Origin: an uncultured Holophagaceae bacterium
GTDB taxonomy: Bacteria; Acidobacteriota; Holophagae; Holophagales; Holophagaceae
Direction of reading: 5' to 3'
Length of the DNA: 32,020 nt
Assembly (NCBI GenBank): GCA_903843705.1
Contig: CAIMQW010000018.1
Location: 1-32,020 of the forward strand
This document shows, piece after piece, positions 24,453 through 32,020 of the stretch. How positions within the stretch are numbered: position 1 is the stretch's first letter; each line of letters starts with the position of its first letter. Made by a program: the position numbers and the translations under genes. Below the pieces are notes generated by a model. That model was not told where the DNA came from. It was given only the letters and a program-made list of their open reading frames with translations, and did not search any database.

Positions 24453-25481
24453 ATGCGACCTCTCGACCTCCGCTCTGACACCGTCACCCGGCCCACGCCG
24501 GAGATGCGCTCCGCCATGGCCGCTGCCGAAGTCGGTGATGACGTCCTGGAGCGCGATCCCACGATGGCCGTGCTGGAGGCCCGGGTGGCGGAGCTGCTGG
24601 GCCTGGAGGCGGCGCTCTGGGTGCCCTCGGGCTGCATGGGCAACCTCATCGGGCTGATGCTGCACCTGCGGCGGGGGGACCGCTTCCTCGCCCCGGCCCA
24701 GGCCCACGTGCTGGGCTCGGAGCTGGGCACCGGCGCCTGGCTGGCGGGGGGCATGCCCGAGGCCCTGGCCTGGGAGGGCGGCCTCGGTCGGCCCACCCCC
24801 GCCCAGGTGACCCGGGCCGCGGGCTCGCCCGGCCCCTACTACACCCTGCGCAGCCGGCTGCTCTGCCTGGAGAACACCCATAACTTCGCCGGGGGCACGG
24901 TGACGCCCGTGGCCGAGCACCGGGCCCTGGTGGCCGCCGCCAAGGCCGCGGGCCTGGCCGTGCACCTGGATGGCGCGCGGCTCTGGCACGCAGCGGCGGC
25001 CCTCGGCTGTCCGCTCGCCGCGCTGACCGAGGGCGTGGACACGGTGCAGGTCTGCCTCAGCAAGGGCCTGGGAGCACCCATGGGCTCGCTGCTCGGCGGC
25101 TCGGCCGCAGCCATGGTCGAGGCCCGGCGCCTGCGCAAGATGCTGGGCGGCGGGGTCCGGCAGGGCGGCGTCGTCGCCGCTGCGGGACTCGTGGCCCTGG
25201 ACTACCTGCCGCGAGTGGCCGAGGACCACGCCAAGATCCAGCGCCTGGCCGAGGGCCTGCGCGGCTTCGGTGTCGCCGCCCCGGTGCCGGAGACCAACAT
25301 CCTGCTGGTGCCCGTGCCCAAAGCCGCTGCGGCCCTGGCGGCCCTGGAGGGGGTCGGGGTCCGGGCCCTGCCCGTGGGCAGCGCCATCCGCTTCATCGCC
25401 CACCGCGACCTGACCACCGAGGACATCGAGGAGGCCCTGCGCCGCCTGGAACCCGTGGCCCACCTTCTGCGTTCGGCCTGA
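24453..25481 (+). CDS. ltaE: Low-specificity L-threonine aldolase
   Basis: A PLP enzyme that splits L-threonine or allo-threonine into glycine and acetaldehyde. The family start RPLDLRSDTVTRPTPEMR is followed by GDDVLERDPT, the ring-stacking His85 region, HLDGARLWHA with PLP-ring Asp173, and the Schiff-base lysine Lys204 in SKGLGAPMGS. The 342-residue length is normal. It starts at ATG 24453; no Shine-Dalgarno is visible, but TTGAAT ends six bases before the ATG and may be a -10 box. The next gene starts two bases after its stop. A related beta-eliminating lyase is the main alternative. Confidence 0.92.
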   Translation: MRPLDLRSDTVTRPTPEMRSAMAAAEVGDDVLERDPTMAVLEARVAELLGLEAALWVPSGCMGNLIGLMLHLRRGDRFLAPAQAHVLGSELGTGAWLAGGMPEALAWEGGLGRPTPAQVTRAAGSPGPYYTLRSRLLCLENTHNFAGGTVTPVAEHRALVAAAKAAGLAVHLDGARLWHAAAALGCPLAALTEGVDTVQVCLSKGLGAPMGSLLGGSAAAMVEARRLRKMLGGGVRQGGVVAAAGLVALDYLPRVAEDHAKIQRLAEGLRGFGVAAPVPETNILLVPVPKAAAALAALEGVGVRALPVGSAIRFIAHRDLTTEDIEEALRRLEPVAHLLRSA

Positions 25482-25483
25482 CC

Positions 25484-26350
25484 ATGAAGCTGCGCCTCGC
25501 CCTCGCCGCACTGCTGCTCCTGGCCCTCGGCGCGGGTGCCTGGCTGGCCTGGCAGAACGGGCTGGAACCGGTGCCGCTGGCGGACGGCCGGGCACTCTAC
25601 GTGCCGGCGGCCCCGGAGTTCCCGGAAGACACGGCAGAGGTGACGGTGCTCCTGCCTGCGGGCTCTGGTGTGGAGGCGCTGCTGGTCGCCCAGTCGGACC
25701 TGCCGCTGCTGGAGCGGGGGGTGGGCGGGTCTCTGGCGGGCCTGCTGGTCGCCGAGCTCGCCGCCTCCCGCCACGGCCGCCGCTGGCGCCTCACGGTGCG
25801 GCCGGGTTGGCGCCTTCAGGACAGCACCAACCTCGACGCCGCGCGGCTGCTGGCGGTCGTCACTCCCCGGGTGGCGAGTCTCGGCGGCGAGGGGCGCGCG
25901 CTCGACCCGGCCACTGTGGAACTGCGCTTCAAGGCCCGGCCCGCAGGCCTGCCGTCCGACTTCCTCGACTGGCGCGTGCCGGGTAGTGGTCCCTTTGTGC
26001 GACGTGGCGCCACGCTGACCCGCTTCGACGCCTTCGTGCTGGGGCGTGCGGGCCTCGCGGCCGTGACTGTGGCCACGGACGCGGCCCTGCTGCAGAGCGG
26101 CCCCTGGGCCGAGGGCCTGAGCTCGCGACGCTGGGCCTGGGCGGCCTTCCCCGGCGCCATGGCTTCGGCCGACATGGCCAGGGCCCGCACATCGCCCTAC
26201 GACGAAATTCACCTGAAAGGTGGCACCGTGTGGTTCCTGTCCCGCCGCCTGCGCCGCCTGCGCCCCGACCCCACGGACTGGACCCGCACCCGCCTCTTCG
26301 GTGTCTGGCAGGGCGCCATGGACCTGCCCTCCGACCCCCTGGGGATGTGA
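25484..26350 (+). CDS. Exported protein of unknown function, faintly solute-binding-protein-like
   Basis: I do not recognise a family with confidence. Residues 1-22 form a signal peptide or membrane anchor (MKLRLALAALLLLALGAGAW). Two phrases recall family 5 extracellular solute-binding proteins in reduced form: RWRLTVRPGWRLQDSTNLDA resembles the usual ...LRPGVKFHDG...TAEDV segment, and VPGSGPFV resembles GTGPY. At 288 residues it is about half the length of such proteins, so if related it has lost a lobe. It ends WQGAMDLPSDPLGM. It starts two bases after the threonine aldolase stop, so the two are co-expressed; that pairing gives no clear function. Confidence 0.7.
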   Translation: MKLRLALAALLLLALGAGAWLAWQNGLEPVPLADGRALYVPAAPEFPEDTAEVTVLLPAGSGVEALLVAQSDLPLLERGVGGSLAGLLVAELAASRHGRRWRLTVRPGWRLQDSTNLDAARLLAVVTPRVASLGGEGRALDPATVELRFKARPAGLPSDFLDWRVPGSGPFVRRGATLTRFDAFVLGRAGLAAVTVATDAALLQSGPWAEGLSSRRWAWAAFPGAMASADMARARTSPYDEIHLKGGTVWFLSRRLRRLRPDPTDWTRTRLFGVWQGAMDLPSDPLGM

Positions 26351-26379
26351 CACCGAATTTGCGCCCAATAAAAGGACCA

Positions 26380-26398
26380 CCGCCAAGGCGCCAAGAAT
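26380..26398. repeat. CCACCGCCAAGGCGCCAAG element between convergent genes
   Basis: A short CCAAGG/GCCAAG-type repeat lies in the 47-base gap between the exported protein gene and the PilZ gene. It resembles the dispersed CACCACGAAG-type intergenic elements, as at 11925-11973. There is no long stem. Confidence 0.35.
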
Positions 26399-26793
26399 CA
26401 TAGTGATCTCAGGGGAGGGTAGGCCTGCTCCATGGGGGCACTTACCCAGGCGTCCAGGAGCTTCTGGGAAGGGTCGTCCACACTCAGGAAGTGGATGCCG
26501 ATGCCGACCATCTCCGGCCGTTCGGCGCCGGGTCGGCACCCCTGCACATAGCACACCGCCGCGAGGATGGGGGTCTTGGGCAACTCGGGATGATGCAACA
26601 GGAGGTTCTCCAGCACGGCTCCCCGCTCAAAGAGCCCAGCGTCTCGTTTCTCGATCAGGGCAAAGCAACCCCCAGCGCTGATATTGGTGATCCCTACCTC
26701 CCCGAAGACCTGTCCCTTCAAGGTGAAGGAGATGCCGAAGTTGGGCCCAAGGATGATGCGGTGAGCGTCTCTTCGGTTGATTGTTGCGTTCAC
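26398..26793 (-). CDS. PilZ-domain protein
   Basis: A single PilZ domain, the receptor fold for cyclic di-GMP. The RxxxR motif lies in NRRDAHRI near the N-terminus, and the second motif (D/N)xSxxG is present as NISAGG. VGIGIHFL near the end is the last strand. The length is 131 residues from GTG 26793. I prefer this start because AGGAG lies five bases upstream; an ATG at 26841 would add 16 residues but has no ribosome site. Both ligand motifs look intact, so binding is plausible but untested. It follows the chemoreceptor gene by a few dozen bases, or by eight if the upstream ATG is used. Confidence 0.85.
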   Translation of the reverse strand: MNATINRRDAHRIILGPNFGISFTLKGQVFGEVGITNISAGGCFALIEKRDAGLFERGAVLENLLLHHPELPKTPILAAVCYVQGCRPGAERPEMVGIGIHFLSVDDPSQKLLDAWVSAPMEQAYPPLRSL

Positions 26794-26849
26794 ACAGGCT
26801 CCTGATATGGATATCCGTTTCCCATTGGACAGCAATGACATGTGCCGAG

Positions 26850-28790
26850 TTACACCCGAAACTGGCTAACCATTTTGGAGAGGTTCTCGGAGACCTTGGC
26901 CAGGTCCTCCGCCGTTCGCTGGATCTCATTGGTGCTCGCCGAAAGTTCTGCGCTCGCAGAAGCGTTCTGGCTGGCTTCAGATGCACCCAGCTCCACCTGG
27001 CGAGCCCCTTCCTGCGCGGTACGGGTCTGCTCACGGGCAGCCATGTGGACTTCCACCATGATCCTGGAGAGATCCTCGCTTTGGGTGCGTATAGCCCTCA
27101 GCATCCCAACGGCAGTGCCGACGGTCTGTCCCCCAGCGGCCACCGCACCCTGACTGCGATTGATCAGGGAAGTGATCTCCTTGGCGGCAAGGCCAGATCG
27201 TTCTGACAATTTTCGCACCTCTTCGGCCACGACCGCAAAGCCCTTGCCCTGCGTTCCGGCTTTGGCTGCCTCGATGGAAGCATTAAGCGAAAGCAGGTTC
27301 GTCTGTTGGGCGATCTCCCGGATGACCCCGACAGCGGCCACCATCTCGCTTGCGGACTGCCTGATCAGCCCCATGGCATTTGCCGTTTCACCACCAGCCG
27401 TGTCACCGGCCACGGCGGACTTGGTAGCCCCATTCGCAAGCAATTCGCCCTTCTGGATGCTGTCCCCCACCTGTTGAATCGAAGCGCTCAACTCCGTGAT
27501 GGCGGAGGCCAGCTGTTCCGTGGTCTGTTGCTGGACGTCGGCACTTCGGGCAATGTCAGCCGCCGTGCGGGCAATTTCGACCGCCGACGCCGACAGTTGG
27601 GTCGCGCCACTGGCAACCTGGTCGCTTTGCAGCCCAAGGTCACTGAAAATCTTCCGAAAGTTGGCGTTATAGGCGTTGAATGCCTGCGCGGCGACACCCA
27701 ATTCGTCCTGGGTCTCAACCGGAATCTGAGCCGTAAGGTCGCTCTTCTGGATGCCATCCACTAGATGTATCAAGGGCGTGGTGATCTGTTTGGTAATGAC
27801 CCTCCCGACCCAAATGCTTGCTGAGATCACGGCGAAAGTGCTTATCGCGGCAAGCAGGAAAGCGAACTTGGCCTCCTTCCCAGCAGCGGCGGCGTCGCTT
27901 TCGAGGACAGTGGCGAAGTCGTCTTCCAGGGCCTTCATGTCGTTGATGCGGTTAGAACTGGCCTGAAACCATTCCTGGGCATCCACTCCGAACTTTCCGG
28001 TGCTGGCTCGGTCATAGGCGATGGACCGGAAGCGTTCGACCTCCTTGGCAATCGGGCCATCAAGGAGGTTCTGAAGTTTTGTGCGCTGGTCAGGGCCAGC
28101 CTTATCGATGGCGATCCTGAGTCGTTCCTGCTGACGTGCGACCAAAGATGAGAACTTCCGGAACACCCCTTCTTGGAAGTTGTCCGCAGCAAAGGTCGCT
28201 GAAAGTGCAGCCCGCTCTTGCCCAGCGCATTCCTTGGCCTCCATTAAGTTCAGCCACGAACCGGCTGTGGCCGAAAGCCTTCGATCAGTCGCCGCTTCCG
28301 GTAGGAAAGAAGCAACATCAAGCAAGGAACGGATGACGGCCGAATACTTGCCCAGGTGATCAGGGATGGTCGTCGTCAAGGAAGTGGCAGACTGACGAAG
28401 GCCCGACAAGCCCGCAAGAGACTTCCTGGCTGTGTTCAACCGCTCCGGGAAGCCCTCGCCCAGTGCCTTCGAATCGATCCCATCGAGAACGCGGTCTAGG
28501 TCGCGGAGACGCCCATCTGAGGTTGCCTGAATCTTGGCGACTTCCTCCCCGAATTTGACCCCTTTACTGCCGAGAAAGAGTGCCGTAGAACCTCGTTCCC
28601 TCTGTAATTCATGCACCAGGGCGCCCACGCGGACGGACAAGGTGGTCAAGGACGCGAGGCGCTTGGATTCCGCCCATTGTCCGTAGCGGTTGAAACCCAA
28701 TATCCCAGCAAAGAGCAAGAGTCCCAAGGTCGGAAACAATCGAAGAACACCCAGTTTTTGGCCGATTCGCAAGCCACCTAGAACGTGCAT
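26850..28790 (-). CDS. NIT-domain methyl-accepting chemotaxis protein
   Basis: Membrane chemoreceptor that signals to CheA/CheW. Counted from ATG 28814, a membrane helix (about 23-41) is followed by a periplasmic NIT domain: [18 protein letters not shown] (67-84) is its signature, first linked to nitrate and nitrite sensing. A second membrane helix is at about 317-340, then HAMP (about 338-392) and the long signalling coiled coil. Its tip, [20 protein letters not shown] (501-520) and [15 protein letters not shown], is canonical. No C-terminal methyltransferase-docking pentapeptide; it ends VSQFRV. I prefer ATG 28790, which has AAGGA five bases upstream; ATG 28814 directly abuts the kinase stop. 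The ligand is not determined by sequence. Confidence 0.92.
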   Translation of the reverse strand: MHVLGGLRIGQKLGVLRLFPTLGLLLFAGILGFNRYGQWAESKRLASLTTLSVRVGALVHELQRERGSTALFLGSKGVKFGEEVAKIQATSDGRLRDLDRVLDGIDSKALGEGFPERLNTARKSLAGLSGLRQSATSLTTTIPDHLGKYSAVIRSLLDVASFLPEAATDRRLSATAGSWLNLMEAKECAGQERAALSATFAADNFQEGVFRKFSSLVARQQERLRIAIDKAGPDQRTKLQNLLDGPIAKEVERFRSIAYDRASTGKFGVDAQEWFQASSNRINDMKALEDDFATVLESDAAAAGKEAKFAFLLAAISTFAVISASIWVGRVITKQITTPLIHLVDGIQKSDLTAQIPVETQDELGVAAQAFNAYNANFRKIFSDLGLQSDQVASGATQLSASAVEIARTAADIARSADVQQQTTEQLASAITELSASIQQVGDSIQKGELLANGATKSAVAGDTAGGETANAMGLIRQSASEMVAAVGVIREIAQQTNLLSLNASIEAAKAGTQGKGFAVVAEEVRKLSERSGLAAKEITSLINRSQGAVAAGGQTVGTAVGMLRAIRTQSEDLSRIMVEVHMAAREQTRTAQEGARQVELGASEASQNASASAELSASTNEIQRTAEDLAKVSENLSKMVSQFRV

Positions 28791-28814
28791 GCACATCCTT
28801 TCAACTATTTTCAT

Positions 28815-31800
28815 TTACACTATTGGCCCTAACTTGGCCTTTGCCGTTGACGTGCCGATCTCACCTCGCCCCTGCCCGATCTTTTCAAGGCGATTCTGGA
28901 GTTCAATCAGCCCGAAGGGTTTGGATAGCAAGGTGACCCCAGGATGAGCCGAAGCCAGGTCCAGCGCCGACTGGTCAACTCGGCCGGTGGCAAGAATGAC
29001 GGGCACCGCTGGGCGCAACCTGCGCAGGCGGGGCAGCGTCCCGATCCCGCCCAGCCCGGGCATGTTCATGTCCAGGATGATGAGGTCAGGCTCAAACCCT
29101 GCTTCCAGCGCGGCCAGAGCTTCCTCCCCGCTCTGGGCTATGGACACCGCCGTGTGGCCCAGGACTTCCAGGACCATCTGGACCGAAACCTGTATCAAGT
29201 CATCGTCATCCACGAGCAGCACCTTCAGGCCTCCTTTGGGGGTCAGCGTGGGGTCAGCTACCGGGGAAGTGGCGGTCCAGACTTGGGCCTCATGCTCGCA
29301 GGCGGGGAAGCGCAGCCTCACGCGAGTGCCCTTGTCCGGCTCACTCTCGATGGCCAGCTGCCCTCGGTGCGCTTTCACGGTGCCATGGACCAGGGACAAG
29401 CCCAGCCCTGTGCCCTTGCCAACGTCCTTGGTGGTGAAGAACGGGTCTATCGCCTTCGCCAGGACCTCCCTGGACATTCCCATCCCCGTATCTTCCACCG
29501 CGACTTCAATCCAGCCGTTGTCGACGTTGCGGGTACGGAGGGTGAGGGTGCCGTCCTCCGGAATGGCATCCACGGCATTGATACAGAGGTTCATGAAGGC
29601 GTGGGTCAAGGCGCTGGCATCGCCCCGGATGGGGCGCAGCTCTGGCTCCAGATCCAACCTGAGGTGGACCTTCGCCAGGGTCGTTCGCTCCAGCAGGTCG
29701 ACCTGCTCCTTGAGAATCGCGTTCACGTCGAGCACCAGGTTCTCAACCGGGCTTTGGCGGGCAAAGCCCAGCAGGCCCTTGATCATCTTGCCGCCCCGTT
29801 CAGTGGCCTTGCAGATGGTGTCGAGGGACCTGTGGAGGGGGCTCCCAGTGGGCTGGGTTCCGAGGTGGGCCGAGGCTAGGCCGAGGATGGCCCCCAGCAC
29901 ATTGTTCATGTCGTGGGCCACGCCCCCGGCCAGGATGCCAAGGCTTTCCATTCGCTGGGATTGCTGAAGCTGAGCTTGGAGCTTATCCTTTTCCTCTTCG
30001 GCCTGCTTACGCTCTGAGATGTCGCTGACATTGCTGATCACCCCGAGGATCGCGCCCTCTGAATTGCGCAGGGGTGCACTGGTGTTGGCGACCCAGCCAG
30101 ATTTCCCGGTGTCCGCAATCTTGAAGTGGAAATCAATCGATTCAACCACTCCTCCGGCGAGCACCCTTTCCAACTTTGCGATGACCCCCACATCGGAGAG
30201 GAAGGGAAACACCTCCAATGGAAGTTTGCCCAGCACCTCACTCGCGGGCTTGCCGGTCAATTGCTCCATGAAGGGGTTCCACACCTGGTAACGCAGGTCG
30301 AGACCATAAACGATCACACCCTCCTGGGCGCTCTGGAGGATTTCCTTATTCAGCTGGTACGCCTCGCTCAGGGCCTCCTCGGCCCCCTTGCGCTCCGTGA
30401 CATCCCTCACGATGGTGATGATCCGGTCTTCGCTGCTGGCCACCACGCGAGCCTCAAAGTGCCTGTCGTGACCGCCCACGGGAAGGGAATAGTGGAATTC
30501 CTGGACAGCACTCAAAGCCTGGGCGTCGGCAAGGGCCCGCATGAATTGGTCGGCGAGGGGCGGCGGCAGCACTTCTGAGGGTTGCCGGTGCAGGAATGCC
30601 CCTGTCGGCGCTAAGAGCTGGCTCGGATCGGAGGCATGGACCGCGAGAAATTCCCCGTCCCGATGGTTTGTGAAAATGAGGTCAGGAATGGCGCTGATGA
30701 GTGCCTGGTTCTCGGCCTGGGACGCCGCAAGGCTTTCACGCTCCTGCTGCACCGTCCGCTTCTCGTTATCCAGCCTGCGGTTCAACAAGAGCAGGCGAAC
30801 AGTAAGGAACAGGATTGATCCGACCGCGGCGAAACCTGCCAGCACCTGCCAGTGGTAGCGCGACCAGATGTCCTTGGCGGTGAAGTGGGGCACGACGTCG
30901 AACGGCGGCAGGCGCAGCTCCCGCAGCAGGTCCTCGACCGGTGTGTAGTCGGCGGCCACGCCGAAGCCGTGAATGCCCATGGTGCCCAGACCGGCCTTCT
31001 TCTCCTCCATCCCGAGCAGGGCTGAGGCAACTCGCCGGACCAGATTCTTGTCAGTCCCCCGCAGGGCCGCGATCGGCCACTCCGGGTAGAGGCGGGTGGA
31101 GAGCTGTGAGGCGACTCCGGGTATCACTTGGCGGTTGATCACCTGGATGCGCCCCAGGTCTAGCCGCCCTTCGCGGGCCATACCTTCCAGCACACCCTCC
31201 CGAACGAAGCCGACATCCGCACGACCCGTCAAGACCGCTTCCACGGCATTGTCGTGGGGGACCCCGGTGACGATCAGAGTCGCGTCCCCGGGCAGACTAA
31301 TTCCGATCTGGCTGAGCTCGAATGCCTGCATCTGGTAGCCACCCAGGGATTCGGTGCCGGGAAACGCGATGCTCCGCCCTTTGAGATCCCGGAGCTCCCG
31401 GATCAGGGTCTGCCCCGAGCGGCAGAAGATGACCCCTCCGAAGGTGGTGGTCGGACGGCCACCCTCTTCGATCACCAGGGTGGCGAGGGGTGCCGACAAC
31501 CCCTCGCGCTTCTTGAGCAGCACAAAATGGGCAGGGTTGGTCAGGACAATATCGAGGCTGCGCGTCGCCACAGCCTGCGTGAGCTCGGGGTAGGTGAACG
31601 CCTGGACCACAAAGTCACGCTCGGGCAGGGCCTGCTTCAGAGCGATGGCCAGGGGTCGCCACTGCTCAAGGGTCTGGCCCTTGGGGCGGTAGGCGAGCAC
31701 CCCAATCCTCACTACGTCCGCACCAAGTCCGGGCATGGGTAGCAGCAGAACGCAGGCCAAGCCCGCCCGCAGCGCCAGCGTTCGGAGGGCGGCCCGCCAG

Positions 31801-31832
31801 CAGCGATGACTCTTTTCTTCGGCGAGACGCAT
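28815..31832 (-). CDS. Hybrid sensor histidine kinase with PhnD-like periplasmic sensor, two PAS domains and a receiver
   Basis: A 1005-residue membrane sensor. A signal peptide (to about residue 38) leads to a periplasmic PhnD/PBP2-type domain (about 40-310), with VRIGVLAYRPKGQTLEQWRPL, IVLTNPAHFVLL, LKGRSIAFPGTESLGGY and the late phrase DNAVEAVLTGRADVGFV. One membrane helix is at about 328-350. PAS1 spans about 375-480 (DLIFTNHRDGEFL), PAS2 about 495-608. HisKA has the phospho-acceptor His640 in AGGVAHDMNN, the ATPase domain N748/N752, DTGMGM (781-786) and GKGTGLGLS. The receiver has the acceptor Asp921, LLVDDDD (872-878) and Lys971. PhnD-like sensors resemble phosphonate or phosphite binding proteins, but also sense other anions. 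The start at ATG 31832 has no strong ribosome site. Confidence 0.92.
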   Translation of the reverse strand: MRLAEEKSHRCWRAALRTLALRAGLACVLLLPMPGLGADVVRIGVLAYRPKGQTLEQWRPLAIALKQALPERDFVVQAFTYPELTQAVATRSLDIVLTNPAHFVLLKKREGLSAPLATLVIEEGGRPTTTFGGVIFCRSGQTLIRELRDLKGRSIAFPGTESLGGYQMQAFELSQIGISLPGDATLIVTGVPHDNAVEAVLTGRADVGFVREGVLEGMAREGRLDLGRIQVINRQVIPGVASQLSTRLYPEWPIAALRGTDKNLVRRVASALLGMEEKKAGLGTMGIHGFGVAADYTPVEDLLRELRLPPFDVVPHFTAKDIWSRYHWQVLAGFAAVGSILFLTVRLLLLNRRLDNEKRTVQQERESLAASQAENQALISAIPDLIFTNHRDGEFLAVHASDPSQLLAPTGAFLHRQPSEVLPPPLADQFMRALADAQALSAVQEFHYSLPVGGHDRHFEARVVASSEDRIITIVRDVTERKGAEEALSEAYQLNKEILQSAQEGVIVYGLDLRYQVWNPFMEQLTGKPASEVLGKLPLEVFPFLSDVGVIAKLERVLAGGVVESIDFHFKIADTGKSGWVANTSAPLRNSEGAILGVISNVSDISERKQAEEEKDKLQAQLQQSQRMESLGILAGGVAHDMNNVLGAILGLASAHLGTQPTGSPLHRSLDTICKATERGGKMIKGLLGFARQSPVENLVLDVNAILKEQVDLLERTTLAKVHLRLDLEPELRPIRGDASALTHAFMNLCINAVDAIPEDGTLTLRTRNVDNGWIEVAVEDTGMGMSREVLAKAIDPFFTTKDVGKGTGLGLSLVHGTVKAHRGQLAIESEPDKGTRVRLRFPACEHEAQVWTATSPVADPTLTPKGGLKVLLVDDDDLIQVSVQMVLEVLGHTAVSIAQSGEEALAALEAGFEPDLIILDMNMPGLGGIGTLPRLRRLRPAVPVILATGRVDQSALDLASAHPGVTLLSKPFGLIELQNRLEKIGQGRGEIGTSTAKAKLGPIV

Positions 31833-32020
31833 TGCGCACCCGGTTATGGCGTCAACGGCAACTTCAGGTCATCCCTGGTGGATGTTTCGGAGTCGTTGCA
31901 GGGCTCCCTGCGGCGATTCGGTCCCACCCCCTGCGGCCTCAGCCCAGGTGGTGCCGAACTAGCGCTCCCACTGCTCCATCAGACGGGGCCTAGAACACCA
32001 GGCAGTCCAAGGGGCATCCC
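31833..32020. other. Right-edge intergenic region upstream of the sensor kinase
   Basis: No supported gene in this 188-base stretch. It should hold the promoter of the kinase-MCP-PilZ unit, but no clear -35/-10 or sigma-54 match was found. A small perfect palindrome, GCAGGGCTCCCTGC, lies at 31898-31911. Short open frames at the very end cannot be judged without the next bases. Confidence 0.5.

Noticed and set aside
31960..32020. C-terminus of a gene entering from the right edge on the - strand
   Set aside because: More than one frame ends in a short tail here (for example ...LMEQWER or ...PLDCLVF), and nothing chooses among them.

Overview
This is a GC-rich (roughly two-thirds G+C by eye), densely coded bacterial chromosome segment holding 28 protein genes on both strands (one broken by a frameshift, one cut by the left edge). 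I saw no rRNA, tRNA, CRISPR array, insertion sequence or prophage gene. The gene mix is Gram-negative type: a bifunctional PBP1A, UppP, flagellar FliL/FliN, a DUF4388 protein next to a TonB-domain protein, a 2-oxoacid-oxidoreductase-type ferredoxin, and a sedolisin. My best guess is an Acidobacteriota of the Holophaga/Geothrix kind. That is an inference from gene content and composition, not from a marker gene.

Layout. 1-253 (-): ferredoxin cut by the left edge. 609-1487 (-): NAD kinase, divergent from a PBP1A (1527-4010, +) across a 39-bp gap. 4139-6000 (-): a secreted S53 protease interrupted by a frameshift in a 13-base G run. 6227-7879 (-): a DEAD-box helicase with DECD in place of DEAD. 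8105-11918 (+): sixA, an alpha/beta hydrolase, rho and a dus gene. 11993-16649 (-): HU, fliL, fliN, thiD, an unrecognised 396-residue protein and a CDF metal exporter. 17024-17821 (+): truA. 17818-24372 (-): uppP, an ABC exporter pair (ATPase then permease), a TPR-like protein, yvcK, a DUF4388 protein and a TonB-domain coiled-coil protein. 24453-26350 (+): threonine aldolase and a small exported protein with solute-binding-protein-like phrases. 26398-31832 (-): a tight three-gene signalling unit made of a PhnD-sensor hybrid histidine kinase, a NIT-domain chemoreceptor and a PilZ protein.

How they connect. Envelope synthesis is represented three times: PBP1A polymerises and crosslinks peptidoglycan, UppP recycles its lipid carrier, and YvcK-family proteins are linked to cell-wall and carbon balance. 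Motility and signalling are represented by FliL/FliN, with a good sigma-54 promoter match ahead of fliN, and by the kinase/chemoreceptor/PilZ unit.

The points most worth a second look are the kinase-MCP-PilZ cassette, the G13 frameshift in the protease (phase variation, pseudogene or read error), the terminator-like hairpin in that protease's leader, the related palindromes at gene ends, the sigma-54 site, and the five unit-leading genes with a -10-like hexamer only 6-7 nt before an ATG that has no good Shine-Dalgarno. I found no clear previously undescribed multi-gene system beyond the signalling cassette.
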